Below, piece by piece: positions 1-9,463 of a stretch of DNA of 64,000 nt. The stretch is taken from assembly GCA_903887485.1 (NCBI GenBank), contig CAISPV010000006.1, forward strand, positions 16,805 through 80,804, given 5' to 3'. Source of the stretch: an uncultured Desulfobulbaceae bacterium (GTDB lineage: Bacteria > Desulfobacterota > Desulfobulbia > Desulfobulbales > Desulfocapsaceae). Below the pieces are notes generated by a model. It did no database searches, was not told the DNA's origin, and worked only from the letters and a program-made list of their open reading frames with translations. Within the stretch, counting starts at the first letter, position 1; every line of letters starts with the position of its first letter. The position numbers were made by a program, and so were the translations under genes.

Positions 1-94
1 GAAGCATCTGGATATGCGGGTGATTTGAGATGTAGTAACTCAGGTCGGATCTGACAATCAGGACGGTTGACAGAGCTGCGGTTGATAACCGGTG

Positions 95-142
95 GACACC
101 TTTTCAAGGTGTCGGTGGCAAAAGGTTACGTTTTTAACCTTT
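95..142. other. Two adjacent hairpins upstream of the restriction cassette
   Basis: GACACCTT (95-102) pairs with AAGGTGTC (106-113), and AAAGGTTA (121-128) pairs with TAACCTTT (135-142). Neither is followed by a convincing T-run on the plus strand, so they are not clear terminators. The rest of bases 1-287 holds no recognisable gene. An open frame from base 1 ends at a TGA at 52-54 and could be the tail of an upstream gene, but it is too short to identify. Confidence 0.4.
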
Positions 143-287
143 GAGGATATTGTCTCATTCTTGATGTCGGCTATAGCGTATCAGAAGAGGATGGAGTATC
201 TTTTTTCAATATTTTATGAACGGCAATTTTATAAAACGACTGGTGACCTGTAAACTTTAGTCCTGATTATTCTTCCAGAGATATCCC

Positions 288-3200
288 ATGAATGAATACG
301 ATGACCTTGTAAAGAAGTTGAAAGAAATATTCCAGATTGACCGTCCTGAATTGGATTTTGGCGTCTATCGTATCCTCAATTCCCGGGTGAGAGAGATCAA
401 TGATTATCTGGATAGGCAGCTCAAGGTCAAGGTAGTTGAAAGTCTGGCAACAACCGCTGCTGCCAATATGGTAGAAGTCCAAACGGAATTAAGAGATAAG
501 GAAGCGCAATACCGTGCCGATGGCCTTGATCCTGAAACCGTGCCCAAGGTGCTGGAACTGAGGCAGAAGCTGGTTGAATATGGCGCTGGCAGGTCTGAAC
601 ACGAAAAAGCTGTCTATTCCCACCTGCTCACCTTCTTTTCCCGGTATTATGAAAAGGGCGATTTTATCAGCAAGCGCCGTTACAAGGGCGACACCTATGC
701 CATTCCCTATGCCGGTGAAGAGGTGGTGCTGCACTGGGCAAACAAAGACCAGTATTATACCAAGAGCGGTGAAAACTTTTCCAACTATGCCTTTAAACTC
801 GATGACGGGCGGACGGTGCGTTTTCGCCTGATCACAGCGGACACGGCCAAGGATAACCGCAAAGACAACGACAAGGAACGCCGTTTTGTCCTGATCGAAC
901 CGACTACCCGCATCCTTGCCGATGATGACGGGGAAGAACACGAAGAACACCTGCTGCCGGTGGCAGAAGAGAACGGCGAGCTGGTACTGCGCTTTGAATA
1001 CAGGATCATGCCCAAGGGCAGCAAGCAGAGCACTTTGGTACTTGATGCGGTAGGCAAGGTGCTGGCCGATCCCAATGTTAAGGCCCGCTGGCTGGATTTG
1101 GCCATGCGAGAACCTACCGAGAAGAATCCGCAGCGTACCCTGCTGGAAAAATGCCTCACCAACTACACCACCCGGAACACGGCGGACTACTTCATCCATA
1201 AGGATCTTGGCGGTTTCTTGCGGCGGGAACTGGACTTCTATATCAAGAACGAAGTCATGCACCTTGATGATCTTCAGGATATCAAAATCTTTGCCGCCAT
1301 TGAAAAGAACCTACGCCTGATTCAGACCCTGCGGGCTATTGCCCTGGATCTGATTACCTTCCTGGCCCAACTGGAAGACTTTCAGAAAGCGCTGTGGTTG
1401 AAGAAGAAATTCGTGGTCTCAACACACTACTGCATCACCCTTGACCGGGTGCCGGAAAGCCTTTATGCCGCGATTGCCGCTAACCTACAGCAATGGAGTC
1501 AGTGGGAGAAGCTGGGGATGCTGGATGGCAGCAAGGCCAACCTGCTCAATCAGAATAAAGCAGGTATCGAATATCTGAAGGCCCACCCTTACCTGATGGC
1601 GGATACCGCCCTGTTTGATATTGCATTCAAACAGGCACTGCTGGCAGAGATAGATAATCTGGATGAAAGCCTTGACGGCCTGCTGATCCATGGCGATAAT
1701 TTTCAGTCGCTTAATCTTTTGCAGGAACGGTACCGGGGGCAGGTGAAGTGCGTTTATATTGATCCGCCGTATAACACTGGTGGAGATGGGTTTGCGTACA
1801 AAGATAATTATAAACATTCGAGCTGGCTTTCGAGCATTGCAGAAAAGCTCATCTTGACAAAGCCTTTGCAGGCCATTGACAGCAGTTTGTGCTCATCAAT
1901 TGATGATAACGAGATGGTCGCACTCTCTTTTCTGTTGTCGGCAATTTATGGCGAAGAAGGAAAAATAGCCGAGTTGATTTGGCAAAAGCGATACTCACCA
2001 GACATCCGAAGAGCCATCAGCGATGCTCATGAATACATTCTGATTTATGCAACTGACCCGTCTGCGTTTAAGCTTTCTCGTAATCTGCTGCCACTGGGGG
2101 ACAATCAGACAAAGCAGTTTTCTAACACTGATAATGATTCTCGCGGTGCATGGAAAGCTGCTGACTTCACGGCTCCGGGTTATCGAATCAACCAGATGTA
2201 TGAGATTGAGGCGCCTGATGGCCGGGTGCTGAATCCACCTCCTGGCCGCTGCTGGATGACCACGAAGGAAAATTATGAAAAATTGAAACAAGACAGACGA
2301 ATCATCTTTGGCAAGGATGGCAATGGTCGGCCAGCGGTGAAAAGATTCCTCAGTGAAATGGAAGGGATGGTTCCGTGGACATGGTGGGATCACGAATCAT
2401 CAGGCCATTCACAGGAAGGTCTTAAGGAAGGAAGTGAGCTTTTCTCAAGAGATGATACGTTCCCTACACAGAAACCGACTCGATTAATCCAGAAATTACT
2501 TCATATTACCAGCGACCGGTCATCTCTTGTTCTGGACTACTTCGGAGGCTCCGGCACCACCGGCCATGCTGTCATTTCTCTGAACCGTCAGGATAACGGC
2601 AAGCGCAAGTACATTCTCGTCGAGCAAGGCGAATACTTCGATACCGTCCTCAAACCCCGCATCCAGAAGGTTGTCTATTCCGCCGACTGGAAAGACGGCA
2701 AGGCCACTGCCCCCCGGACCGGCATCTCCCACGCCTTCAAAGTCCTCAAGATCGAAAGCTACGAAGACACCCTGAACAATCTGCAACTGCGCCGCACCAA
2801 AGGACAACAAAGCCTGCTCGACGCCTTGCCGCCATCGGCCCAGGAAGAGTATCTGCTGCGCTATCTGCTGAACATCGAAAGCCGTGGTTCGCTGTTGTCG
2901 GTGGAACAGTTTAATAAACCGTTTGACTGTAAACTTAAAGTGGCAGTGGATTCAGCCGGGGCCTATGCCGAGCGCACCATTGACCTGGTAGAGACCTTCA
3001 ACTATCTGATCGGTCTGCGGGTAAAGTGTATCAACATGCAGCGTGCCAAGGGGTATGTGCTGGTAGAGGGCTGTCTGCCAACGGGTGAGACAACGCTGGT
3101 GCTGTGGCGTGACGTGGAACAGGTGGATTATGAAAAGCTGAACACCTTATGTGCTGAACTGGGTGTTAATCCGGCGGACAGTCGGTTTGAGGTCGTCTAT

Positions 3201-3332
3201 GTCAATGGCGATCATAATATCCCTGATAAATTCACCAGCTCTGAGGCCGAGGGCGGTTTGACCAAGACCCTGAAGATCCGCCAGATCGAGCCGGAATTCC
3301 TGAGCCGCATGTTTGCAGGGGAGGGGATGTAA
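288..3332 (+). CDS. Type III-like DNA adenine methyltransferase (Mod)
   Basis: Predicted S-adenosylmethionine-dependent N6-adenine or N4-cytosine DNA methyltransferase that would protect host DNA. The motif order is that of beta-class enzymes: catalytic DPPY at residues 492-495, followed by the AdoMet-binding FGGSGTTG at about 752-759. The 1014-residue protein has a long N-terminal part (about 1-470) and a C-terminal part with no motif I recognise, possibly target recognition. It is the first gene of a tightly overlapping cassette: its TAA overlaps the ATG of the DUF1016 nuclease by one base. The ribosome-binding site is weak (AGAGA about 8 bases upstream of the ATG). Length and layout fit Mod-like proteins paired with a Res helicase. 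The recognised sequence cannot be read from here. Confidence 0.88.
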   Translation: MNEYDDLVKKLKEIFQIDRPELDFGVYRILNSRVREINDYLDRQLKVKVVESLATTAAANMVEVQTELRDKEAQYRADGLDPETVPKVLELRQKLVEYGAGRSEHEKAVYSHLLTFFSRYYEKGDFISKRRYKGDTYAIPYAGEEVVLHWANKDQYYTKSGENFSNYAFKLDDGRTVRFRLITADTAKDNRKDNDKERRFVLIEPTTRILADDDGEEHEEHLLPVAEENGELVLRFEYRIMPKGSKQSTLVLDAVGKVLADPNVKARWLDLAMREPTEKNPQRTLLEKCLTNYTTRNTADYFIHKDLGGFLRRELDFYIKNEVMHLDDLQDIKIFAAIEKNLRLIQTLRAIALDLITFLAQLEDFQKALWLKKKFVVSTHYCITLDRVPESLYAAIAANLQQWSQWEKLGMLDGSKANLLNQNKAGIEYLKAHPYLMADTALFDIAFKQALLAEIDNLDESLDGLLIHGDNFQSLNLLQERYRGQVKCVYIDPPYNTGGDGFAYKDNYKHSSWLSSIAEKLILTKPLQAIDSSLCSSIDDNEMVALSFLLSAIYGEEGKIAELIWQKRYSPDIRRAISDAHEYILIYATDPSAFKLSRNLLPLGDNQTKQFSNTDNDSRGAWKAADFTAPGYRINQMYEIEAPDGRVLNPPPGRCWMTTKENYEKLKQDRRIIFGKDGNGRPAVKRFLSEMEGMVPWTWWDHESSGHSQEGLKEGSELFSRDDTFPTQKPTRLIQKLLHITSDRSSLVLDYFGGSGTTGHAVISLNRQDNGKRKYILVEQGEYFDTVLKPRIQKVVYSADWKDGKATAPRTGISHAFKVLKIESYEDTLNNLQLRRTKGQQSLLDALPPSAQEEYLLRYLLNIESRGSLLSVEQFNKPFDCKLKVAVDSAGAYAERTIDLVETFNYLIGLRVKCINMQRAKGYVLVEGCLPTGETTLVLWRDVEQVDYEKLNTLCAELGVNPADSRFEVVYVNGDHNIPDKFTSSEAEGGLTKTLKIRQIEPEFLSRMFAGEGM

Positions 3333-4369
3333 TGGGCGTAGATGCGTTGCTGGGACAATTACGTCAGTTGATTCAGGAGGCGCGTACCCAGGCTTTTCGG
3401 GCGGTGGATGTGGTGCAGGTGCGCACCAGTTGGGAGATTGGCCGTCATATTGTTGAATACGAACAGCAAGGTGAGGTGCGGGCAGTCTATGGCGCCCGCC
3501 TGCTGCCGCAATTGTCCGCCCAGTTGACGCAGGAATTTGGCCGAGGTTTTGATGCGTCAAATCTGCGCTATATGCGTTTGTTTTATCAATCCTTTCCAAA
3601 TTGTGACGCACTGCGTCACGAATTAAGCTGGACACATTACCGCCGCTTGTTGCGGATTGACAATGAGACCGCCAGACAGTGGTATATGAACGAGGCGGCG
3701 GCGCAAAACTGGAGTTCACGGGCGCTGGAGAGACAAATCAACACGCTGTATTATGAACGACTGCTGTTAAGCCAGGATAAATCGGAGGTGCAGAACGAAG
3801 CTAACGCCAATCTGGCCCAGTTGCGGCAATCCCCGCGTGAATTTGTGCGTGATCCGGTCATGCTCGAATTTTTGGGGCTTCCCGGTACGAATCGTTTGCT
3901 GGAGTCTGAACTTGAGCAGGGGTTGATGGACAAGTTGCAGGCTTTTCTGCTGGAGTTGGGAAAAGGCTTTGCTTTTGTTGCACGCCAGCAGCGCATCAGC
4001 ACCGAAAGCAAGGATTTTTATATTGATCTGGTCTTTTACAATTACCTGCTCAAATGCTTTGTGCTGTTCGATCTGAAAACCGGCGAGCTGGCTCATCAGG
4101 ATATTGGCCAGATGGATATGTATGTGCGTATGTACGATGATCTCAAACGGGGGGCAGATGATAATCCAACCGTAGGCATTATTTTGTGCTCGGACAAGGA
4201 TGCTTCCGTGGTGCGCTATTCCGTGCTCAACGATAATGAACAGTTGTTTGCCAGCCGTTACAGGCTGGTATTGCCGTCGGAAGAGGAGTTGCGTCGGGAG
4301 TTGGAGCGGGAGCGTGCTGCGCTGCTTGAACAGGTTGAGTCTGGAAGGGATGGGCTTGACGATGAGTAA
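3332..4369 (+). CDS. DUF1016 (YhcG-like) PD-(D/E)xK nuclease-family protein
   Basis: Resembles the DUF1016/YhcG family. The N-terminal half is helical and begins with a segment of the type 'EIGRHIVEYEQQG'. The C-terminal half is a PD-(D/E)xK-like nuclease fold, where I see DFYIDLVFYN followed by FDLKTGE, giving the acidic residue and the D-x-K motif. Family members are commonly found beside restriction genes, and their role is not well defined. The gene overlaps mod by one base (TAATG) and the downstream res by eight bases, so the three are very likely translated together. It could be an extra nuclease, a specificity or assembly factor, or an independent defence gene captured between mod and res. 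Confidence 0.85.
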   Translation: MGVDALLGQLRQLIQEARTQAFRAVDVVQVRTSWEIGRHIVEYEQQGEVRAVYGARLLPQLSAQLTQEFGRGFDASNLRYMRLFYQSFPNCDALRHELSWTHYRRLLRIDNETARQWYMNEAAAQNWSSRALERQINTLYYERLLLSQDKSEVQNEANANLAQLRQSPREFVRDPVMLEFLGLPGTNRLLESELEQGLMDKLQAFLLELGKGFAFVARQQRISTESKDFYIDLVFYNYLLKCFVLFDLKTGELAHQDIGQMDMYVRMYDDLKRGADDNPTVGIILCSDKDASVVRYSVLNDNEQLFASRYRLVLPSEEELRRELERERAALLEQVESGRDGLDDE

Positions 4370-7300
4370 ACAGAGCTTTCACCAGGAGCTGGTGCTCAAT
4401 CAATGGATGATGGGATTTTTTCAGGACAATACCTTGCCGTTACTGAAAGGATGCCTGGGTGAAGACCGGCACGAGGGGGTCAGTGAGGACGGGCAGACCA
4501 GATTCTTTGATGTGTTGCGTGGCAAGGTAAACGGGATTGACCAGGGTCTTTCCCGTTACGACAAGAATATTGTCGAGCATTGGAATAGTATCACCGAGCG
4601 GCGCAACAAGATTGAGGGCACGGTGTTTCAGATGAAGTATTTCCAGTATCTCTCGCTGCTCTTTACCGAGATTTATCTGGACTACTATTTTAACCATCGG
4701 CAACAATTGCTGGACGGCCTGAATGGGGCCATGCAGACATATCATGCTAGCCCGGACGTGAAGGATCGTTTTCAGCCTTTTAATGTGGACGAGCTGAACA
4801 AGCTGGCATTCTGGAACGCCACCGGCAGCGGCAAGACGCTGTTGCTGCATGTCAATATCCGCCAGTATCTGCATTATTTCCAGAACGGGAACAAAAACAG
4901 TTACCCCAACAAGATTATTCTGCTCACCCCTAACGAGGGTCTGTCGAATCAACATTTAGCGGAATTGCAGCTTTCCGGTTTCGGCTTCTGCCGCCTGTTC
5001 AATAAAAGCAGTGGCAATAATATGTTGAAAGGCATGATTGAGATCATCGATATCAATAAGCTGGGTGACGAGATGGGCGACAAGACTGTCGCCGTAGAAT
5101 CGTTTGAAGGGGGCAACCTGGTGCTGGTCGATGAAGGGCATCGTGGCACGAGTTCGGCAGACGGGGCATGGATGAACCGCCGTGAAGCCCTGGTGCGGGG
5201 CGGCTTTACTTTTGAATACTCCGCCACCTTTGGGCAGGCAGTGGCCAAGGGCTTGACTGTGGTCAAGGCAAGAGAAGAAATCAAGAAAAAACAGTTTCCG
5301 TTGCTGTTAGGCAAGCTGTTCGGAAAATCCAAGGTCAAGGACTTAACGGCAGAAGAGAAGATTGTCTTTGAGGCTGCTAAGAAAACATTGACGCTGACCA
5401 ATGATGACGAGCGCAAGGCATGTACCATGGCGATGCGGGAAATCTACGCCAAAAGCATTCTCTTTGATTATTCCTACAAGTTTTTCTACGATGACGGCTA
5501 TGGTAAGGAATTTGTGATCCTTAACCTGAGGAGTCAGGATTATAATCAGGAAGAGACGGCCCGTTTGTACCTTACTGCCTGTTTGCTGAGTTTTTATCAG
5601 CAGCAATATCTGTGGGATATGAACCGTGACAAGCTGACCAAATTCAACATTGAAAAGCCGTTGTGGGTGTTTGTCGGCAATACCGTTTCCAGCGAGGATG
5701 CAGATGTTTTGAAGGTCTTGAAGTTCCTGGCAGGATTTCTGAAAGATGATGTTCAGACCCGCCAGTGGATCAAAGGTCTGCTGGATGATACGGCGTGCCT
5801 GTTGGATACCAACGGCCACAATATCTTTCGTGGCCGGTTCACACCTTTGATGGGGAAATTTAACAGTGCCGTCGAGGTGTATGCCGATATTCTGAAACGA
5901 CTGTTCAACACCGGAGCGCGGCAACGGTTGAAGGTGGTAAACCTGAAGGGCAGTAAGGGTGAACTGGCATTGCGTGTTGGTGAGGCGGAACCTTTCGGGC
6001 TGATCAATATAGGGGATGATGCCAAATTCTTCAAAGAGGCGGCGACGGATAATAATGCGAAGTTATTTGACACCGAGACGGACGATTTCAGCGGCTCGAT
6101 GTTTGATACACTGAACAGCAAAGACAGTACCTTGCATGTGTTGATCGGCTCCCGCAAATTTACCGAGGGTTGGAGCAGTTGGCGCGTGTCCACCATGGGG
6201 CTGCTGAATATGGGCAAGGGCGAAGGGTCGCAGATTATCCAGTTGTTCGGGCGCGGCGTGCGTCTGAAGGGCGAAGGCTATTCGCTCAAGCGCAGTACGC
6301 CCGGAGAACGGCCAAAGGGCGTGCACCTGGAGCGGTTGGAGACGCTGAATGTCTTTGGTGTGAATGCTGGCTATATGGGCACATTCAAGGATTATCTGCG
6401 GGACGAAGGGGTTACGCCGTCAGATGAAATAATTGAACTGGATTTTAAGACCCGCTGTAATGTGCCTAAGGGCAAGCTCAAGACGCTGACGCTGAAAGAT
6501 GGGTATAAAGATAATCAGGCCAAGGGGTTTAACCGCACTCATTTTCCATGGCTCTATGAAGTGCCGGGTGAGTTTGCAGGCAAGATCAATGGGGTGCATA
6601 TTGACCTGGATCTCTACCCTAAGCTTGGCGTGATTGCGACAGACATTCAGGATAATGCAGCAATGGGTGCTGACAATGGACAGCATAAGGATAAGATTGC
6701 ATTCAAGACCATGGCGTTGTTTGATTTTGACAGGATTTATCTGGCGGTTCAGGCATTCAAGCAACGGGAAGGTTGGAATAACTTGCGGTTGGAACGTTCA
6801 CGTTTGATTGATTTCTGTCTGCAGGGGAATGACTGGTACACGCTCTATATTCCGCAAGCTGATCTGGATATTGGCAGTATTGCTGACATCAGCAGACAGG
6901 AAGATATCCTGATCCGTTTGCTGCAAGACTACACAGATCGATTTTACAAGGCGTTGAAAACGGCGTATGAAGGCCAGTTTTATGATGTTGTGATTGTGAA
7001 AGAAGACGATTCAGCTTTGCTGAAGGGATATCATTTTGCAATCAAAGACACTGGAGATGGAGCAAGTTATAAGGAGAAAATTGAAAAGCTTCAGAAACTG
7101 GTGATGGAAAACAAGCTGGGGAAAGCCAATGATTGGGATGCTGGTCAGATGGTTGCCATTTGTTTTGACCCTCATTTATATCATCCATTATTTACAACGA
7201 AGGATAAGGCGCCGCTGAATAATGGTCTGCTGCCGCTGAAAATGCGTCCGCTGTCATTTGATGCCCCCAGTGAAGTACAATTTGTGCGCGATCTTGAAAA

Positions 7301-7745
7301 ATTCTATTTGTCCGGGCCTGGAAAAGAAATTATTGGCAACCGTAGCATTTACCTTTTGCGTAATGCCGCTACCAAATCCAAGGGGCTGGGCTTTGCCCTG
7401 GCAGGTAATTTCTATCCCGATTTCTTGTTGTGGTTGGTGGACGATATGACCGGCAAGCAATGGTTGAGCTTTATTGATCCCAAAGGATTGCGTCAGATGG
7501 ATTTGAGTGGCCCTAAGCTTGGCCTTTACAAAGAGATAAAGGTGATCGAGACAAATCTGGGTGACCCGCAGTTGACATTAAATGCCTTTATTGTGACACC
7601 GACACCGTTTAAGGATTTGATAAATGTTTCCGCTAAACAGGAAGACCTGGAAAATCATCATGTGCTGTTTATGCTTGATGGTGCGGACAGTTATTTGAAA
7701 AAAATGTTTGAACGGATTTTAGATGATTCTCAAGGATTACAGTGA
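4362..7745 (+). CDS. Type III-like restriction endonuclease subunit (Res), helicase-nuclease
   Basis: Predicted superfamily 2 helicase/translocase with a C-terminal nuclease, 1127 residues. Walker A is ATGSGKT at about 153-159, the Walker B/DEAH-box variant is DEGH at about 257-260, and a helicase motif VI-like segment reads QLFGRGVRLKGEG. Near the C-terminus a PD at 1019-1020 is followed after 18 residues by D-P-K at 1039-1041, a PD-(D/E)xK nuclease signature. The ORF track starts at 4200, but its first 54 codons overlap the DUF1016 gene in another frame. The ATG at 4362 overlaps that gene by eight bases and gives a normal N-terminus; an ATG at 4350 is also possible. All motifs look intact, so restriction is probably active. 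Confidence 0.88.
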   Translation: MSKQSFHQELVLNQWMMGFFQDNTLPLLKGCLGEDRHEGVSEDGQTRFFDVLRGKVNGIDQGLSRYDKNIVEHWNSITERRNKIEGTVFQMKYFQYLSLLFTEIYLDYYFNHRQQLLDGLNGAMQTYHASPDVKDRFQPFNVDELNKLAFWNATGSGKTLLLHVNIRQYLHYFQNGNKNSYPNKIILLTPNEGLSNQHLAELQLSGFGFCRLFNKSSGNNMLKGMIEIIDINKLGDEMGDKTVAVESFEGGNLVLVDEGHRGTSSADGAWMNRREALVRGGFTFEYSATFGQAVAKGLTVVKAREEIKKKQFPLLLGKLFGKSKVKDLTAEEKIVFEAAKKTLTLTNDDERKACTMAMREIYAKSILFDYSYKFFYDDGYGKEFVILNLRSQDYNQEETARLYLTACLLSFYQQQYLWDMNRDKLTKFNIEKPLWVFVGNTVSSEDADVLKVLKFLAGFLKDDVQTRQWIKGLLDDTACLLDTNGHNIFRGRFTPLMGKFNSAVEVYADILKRLFNTGARQRLKVVNLKGSKGELALRVGEAEPFGLINIGDDAKFFKEAATDNNAKLFDTETDDFSGSMFDTLNSKDSTLHVLIGSRKFTEGWSSWRVSTMGLLNMGKGEGSQIIQLFGRGVRLKGEGYSLKRSTPGERPKGVHLERLETLNVFGVNAGYMGTFKDYLRDEGVTPSDEIIELDFKTRCNVPKGKLKTLTLKDGYKDNQAKGFNRTHFPWLYEVPGEFAGKINGVHIDLDLYPKLGVIATDIQDNAAMGADNGQHKDKIAFKTMALFDFDRIYLAVQAFKQREGWNNLRLERSRLIDFCLQGNDWYTLYIPQADLDIGSIADISRQEDILIRLLQDYTDRFYKALKTAYEGQFYDVVIVKEDDSALLKGYHFAIKDTGDGASYKEKIEKLQKLVMENKLGKANDWDAGQMVAICFDPHLYHPLFTTKDKAPLNNGLLPLKMRPLSFDAPSEVQFVRDLEKFYLSGPGKEIIGNRSIYLLRNAATKSKGLGFALAGNFYPDFLLWLVDDMTGKQWLSFIDPKGLRQMDLSGPKLGLYKEIKVIETNLGDPQLTLNAFIVTPTPFKDLINVSAKQEDLENHHVLFMLDGADSYLKKMFERILDDSQGLQ

Positions 7746-7771
7746 ACATAATCCCATTCTTCACATCGTGG

Positions 7772-7805
7772 CCGCTTCTCTCTTTTGAGGGAGGCGGTTT
7801 TTGTA
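7772..7805 (+). terminator. Rho-independent terminator after res
   Basis: CCGCTTCTCTC pairs (with G-U wobbles) with GAGGGAGGCGG around a TTTT loop, followed by TTTTT. It lies 26 bases after the res stop. Confidence 0.75.
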
Positions 7806-7851
7806 TTTCTTGGTTGGAGTTTTCAGGGTACATAAAAAGAGAGCTTTCTCT

Positions 7852-7873
7852 CCAAGTGTTACCCAAGTGTTAC
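7852..7873. repeat. Tandem 11-bp direct repeat next to tRNA-Arg
   Basis: CCAAGTGTTAC occurs twice in direct succession about 60 bases from the tRNA 3' end. Short direct repeats of this kind can be integrase arm sites or leftovers of an integrase gene end, but no integrase is recognisable here, so the meaning is open. Confidence 0.45.
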
Positions 7874-7891
7874 CCAGCATGAAAAACAAAC

Positions 7892-7925
7892 AAAAAGGGG
7901 CTAAGCCATAACGGCCTAACCCCTT
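7892..7925 (-). terminator. Terminator of the tRNA-Arg transcript
   Basis: On the minus strand AAGGGGTTAGGCC pairs with GGCTTAGCCCCTT (two G-U wobbles) and is followed by TTT. It sits directly downstream of the tRNA. Confidence 0.75.
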
Positions 7926-7933
7926 GATTTTAC

Positions 7934-8010
7934 TGGTGCACCAGGAGGGATTCGGACCCCCGACCTACGGATTCGTAGTCCGTTGCTCTATCCAGCTGAG
8001 CTACTGGTGC
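7934..8010 (-). tRNA. tRNA-Arg (ACG)
   Basis: A 77-nt cloverleaf on the minus strand with acceptor GCACCAG/CTGGTGC, the D-arm beginning GCTC, anticodon arm with loop CTACGAA (anticodon ACG), the T-loop TTCGAAT-type sequence and an encoded CCA. The first A of ACG would be read as inosine by TadA modification, as is usual for bacterial tRNA-Arg(ACG). The restriction cassette begins on its 3' side, the usual side for island integration. Confidence 0.95.
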
Positions 8011-8124
8011 GTACAATGCAGAAAAGATGTGTCTATATACCCTAATTCATTTGTTTCCTCAAGCCTGTTTCTTTCTGTCAATTATTTTTTATTCCCTCCC
8101 CTGTCTTACAAGGAGAAATGATCC

Positions 8125-9405
8125 ATGATGGCCATGATTGCAGTTGTCTTTGTGTTCTGCTATGCGATGATAGCTCTTGAGCACCCTATTAGAATCAACA
8201 AGTCGGCCATCGCGCTCATTGCGGCTGGTCTGATGTGGACCCTCTATTCCTTCGCCAGCCCGTTGGGTGTTCATGCAGTAGTTGAACAGCTCACGGAAAA
8301 ACTAGCGGAAACGGCGGCCATCGTCTTCTTTTTGATCAGCGCCATGACCATTGTTGAGGTGACCGATTCCCACGGCGGGTTCGAGGTCATCACCTCACGC
8401 ATCAAGGCCACCAAGTTATCGACTCTGCTCTGGATTATTGGCTTTATCACGTTCTATCTTTCTTCCATCCTTGACAACATGACCACCACCATCGTCATGG
8501 TCGCGCTGATGAAGCGTCTGCTCAAGGAGCATAATCAGCGTCTCTTCTTTGCCGGAATTATCGTCATCGCTGCCAATGCCGGTGGCGCCTGGACCCCGAT
8601 TGGCGATGTGACTACCACCATGCTCTGGATCGGAGGTCAAGTCACCACGACCAATATCATGAAGGCCACTTTCCTGGCCTCCACGGTCTCTATGGTGATT
8701 CCTCTGATTATGGCCTCTTTTATGCTGCAAGGAAAAGTTGTGGCTCCTGACAGGGCGGAACAGGGGGCTGTCAGCACTACCCGGTTCGAGAAAACCCTCA
8801 TGTTTTTTATGGGGATGGGGGCTCTGATCTTTGTGCCGATATTCAAGGCGGTGACCCATCTGCCGCCCTATCTTGGTATCCTGCTTGCCCTTGGTGTGCT
8901 CTGGCTGGTGGGTGATATTCTGCACCGCCACAAATCTACGGAGGAGCAGGAACACTTCACTTTAAGTAAAGCGCTCAAGCGTATCGATATGGCCTCGGTG
9001 GTGTTCTTCATTGGTATCCTGCTGGCAGTGGCCACCCTCTCCGCTAATGGAATGCTCCCCGCCCTGGCCCAGTGGCTCGATGTCAAGGTGGGCAATCAGT
9101 CGGTTATTGTTGTGATTATTGGTCTGGTTTCCGCTGTTGTCGATAATATTCCTCTGGTCGCCGCTTCTATGGGGATGTATCCCCTGGCCCAGTTTTCATC
9201 GGACTCTTTCCTTTGGGAGTTCATGGCCTATTGTGCCGGGACAGGTGGTTCGATCCTGATTATTGGCTCGGCTGCCGGTGTGGCAGCCATGGGACTGGAG
9301 AAAATTGAGTTCTTCTGGTATGCCCGCCGCATTGGGCCGCTGGCCCTGGCCGGGTATTTCAGCGGGATCGCAATGTATATATTTCAATACAGGTTGATGC
9401 ACTGA
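8125..9405 (+). CDS. nhaD: Na+/H+ antiporter NhaD-type
   Basis: Integral inner-membrane antiporter of the ion-transporter superfamily that exchanges Na+ for H+ for pH and sodium homeostasis. At 426 residues it has about 11-12 hydrophobic segments. Family-typical stretches include LEHPIRINKSA near the N-terminus, NAGGAWTPIGDVTTTMLW around residues 152-169, and SAVVDNIPLVAA in the C-terminal half, where polar residues within helices form the ion path. An AAGGAG ribosome-binding site lies 10 bases upstream of the ATG. It appears to be a single-gene transcription unit, with the tRNA diverging upstream and the receiver gene converging downstream. Several sodium-dependent sulfate reducers carry NhaD-type antiporters. 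Confidence 0.92.
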   Translation: MMAMIAVVFVFCYAMIALEHPIRINKSAIALIAAGLMWTLYSFASPLGVHAVVEQLTEKLAETAAIVFFLISAMTIVEVTDSHGGFEVITSRIKATKLSTLLWIIGFITFYLSSILDNMTTTIVMVALMKRLLKEHNQRLFFAGIIVIAANAGGAWTPIGDVTTTMLWIGGQVTTTNIMKATFLASTVSMVIPLIMASFMLQGKVVAPDRAEQGAVSTTRFEKTLMFFMGMGALIFVPIFKAVTHLPPYLGILLALGVLWLVGDILHRHKSTEEQEHFTLSKALKRIDMASVVFFIGILLAVATLSANGMLPALAQWLDVKVGNQSVIVVIIGLVSAVVDNIPLVAASMGMYPLAQFSSDSFLWEFMAYCAGTGGSILIIGSAAGVAAMGLEKIEFFWYARRIGPLALAGYFSGIAMYIFQYRLMH

Positions 9406-9412
9406 GTCTGGA

Positions 9413-9449
9413 TGCTTGAGTTTCAAGCAAGAGACTTCAGCTTTTTTTC
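9413..9449 (+). terminator. Possible terminator after nhaD
   Basis: TGCTTGA (9413-9419) pairs with TCAAGCA (9423-9429) over a 3-base loop. A T7 run follows only at 9442, about 12 bases later, so this is a weak candidate in the convergent gap. Confidence 0.35.
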
Positions 9450-9463
9450 TTTTGCTCCTGTGA

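Noticed and set aside
489-1262. 257-codon minus-strand ORF opposite mod
   Set aside because: Shadow of the methyltransferase frame; no ribosome site and no recognisable domain.
7669-7866. Minus-strand ORF next to tRNA-Arg as an integrase remnant
   Set aside because: The position is suggestive, but the translated sequence shows none of the tyrosine recombinase R-H-R-Y motifs, so it cannot be called.
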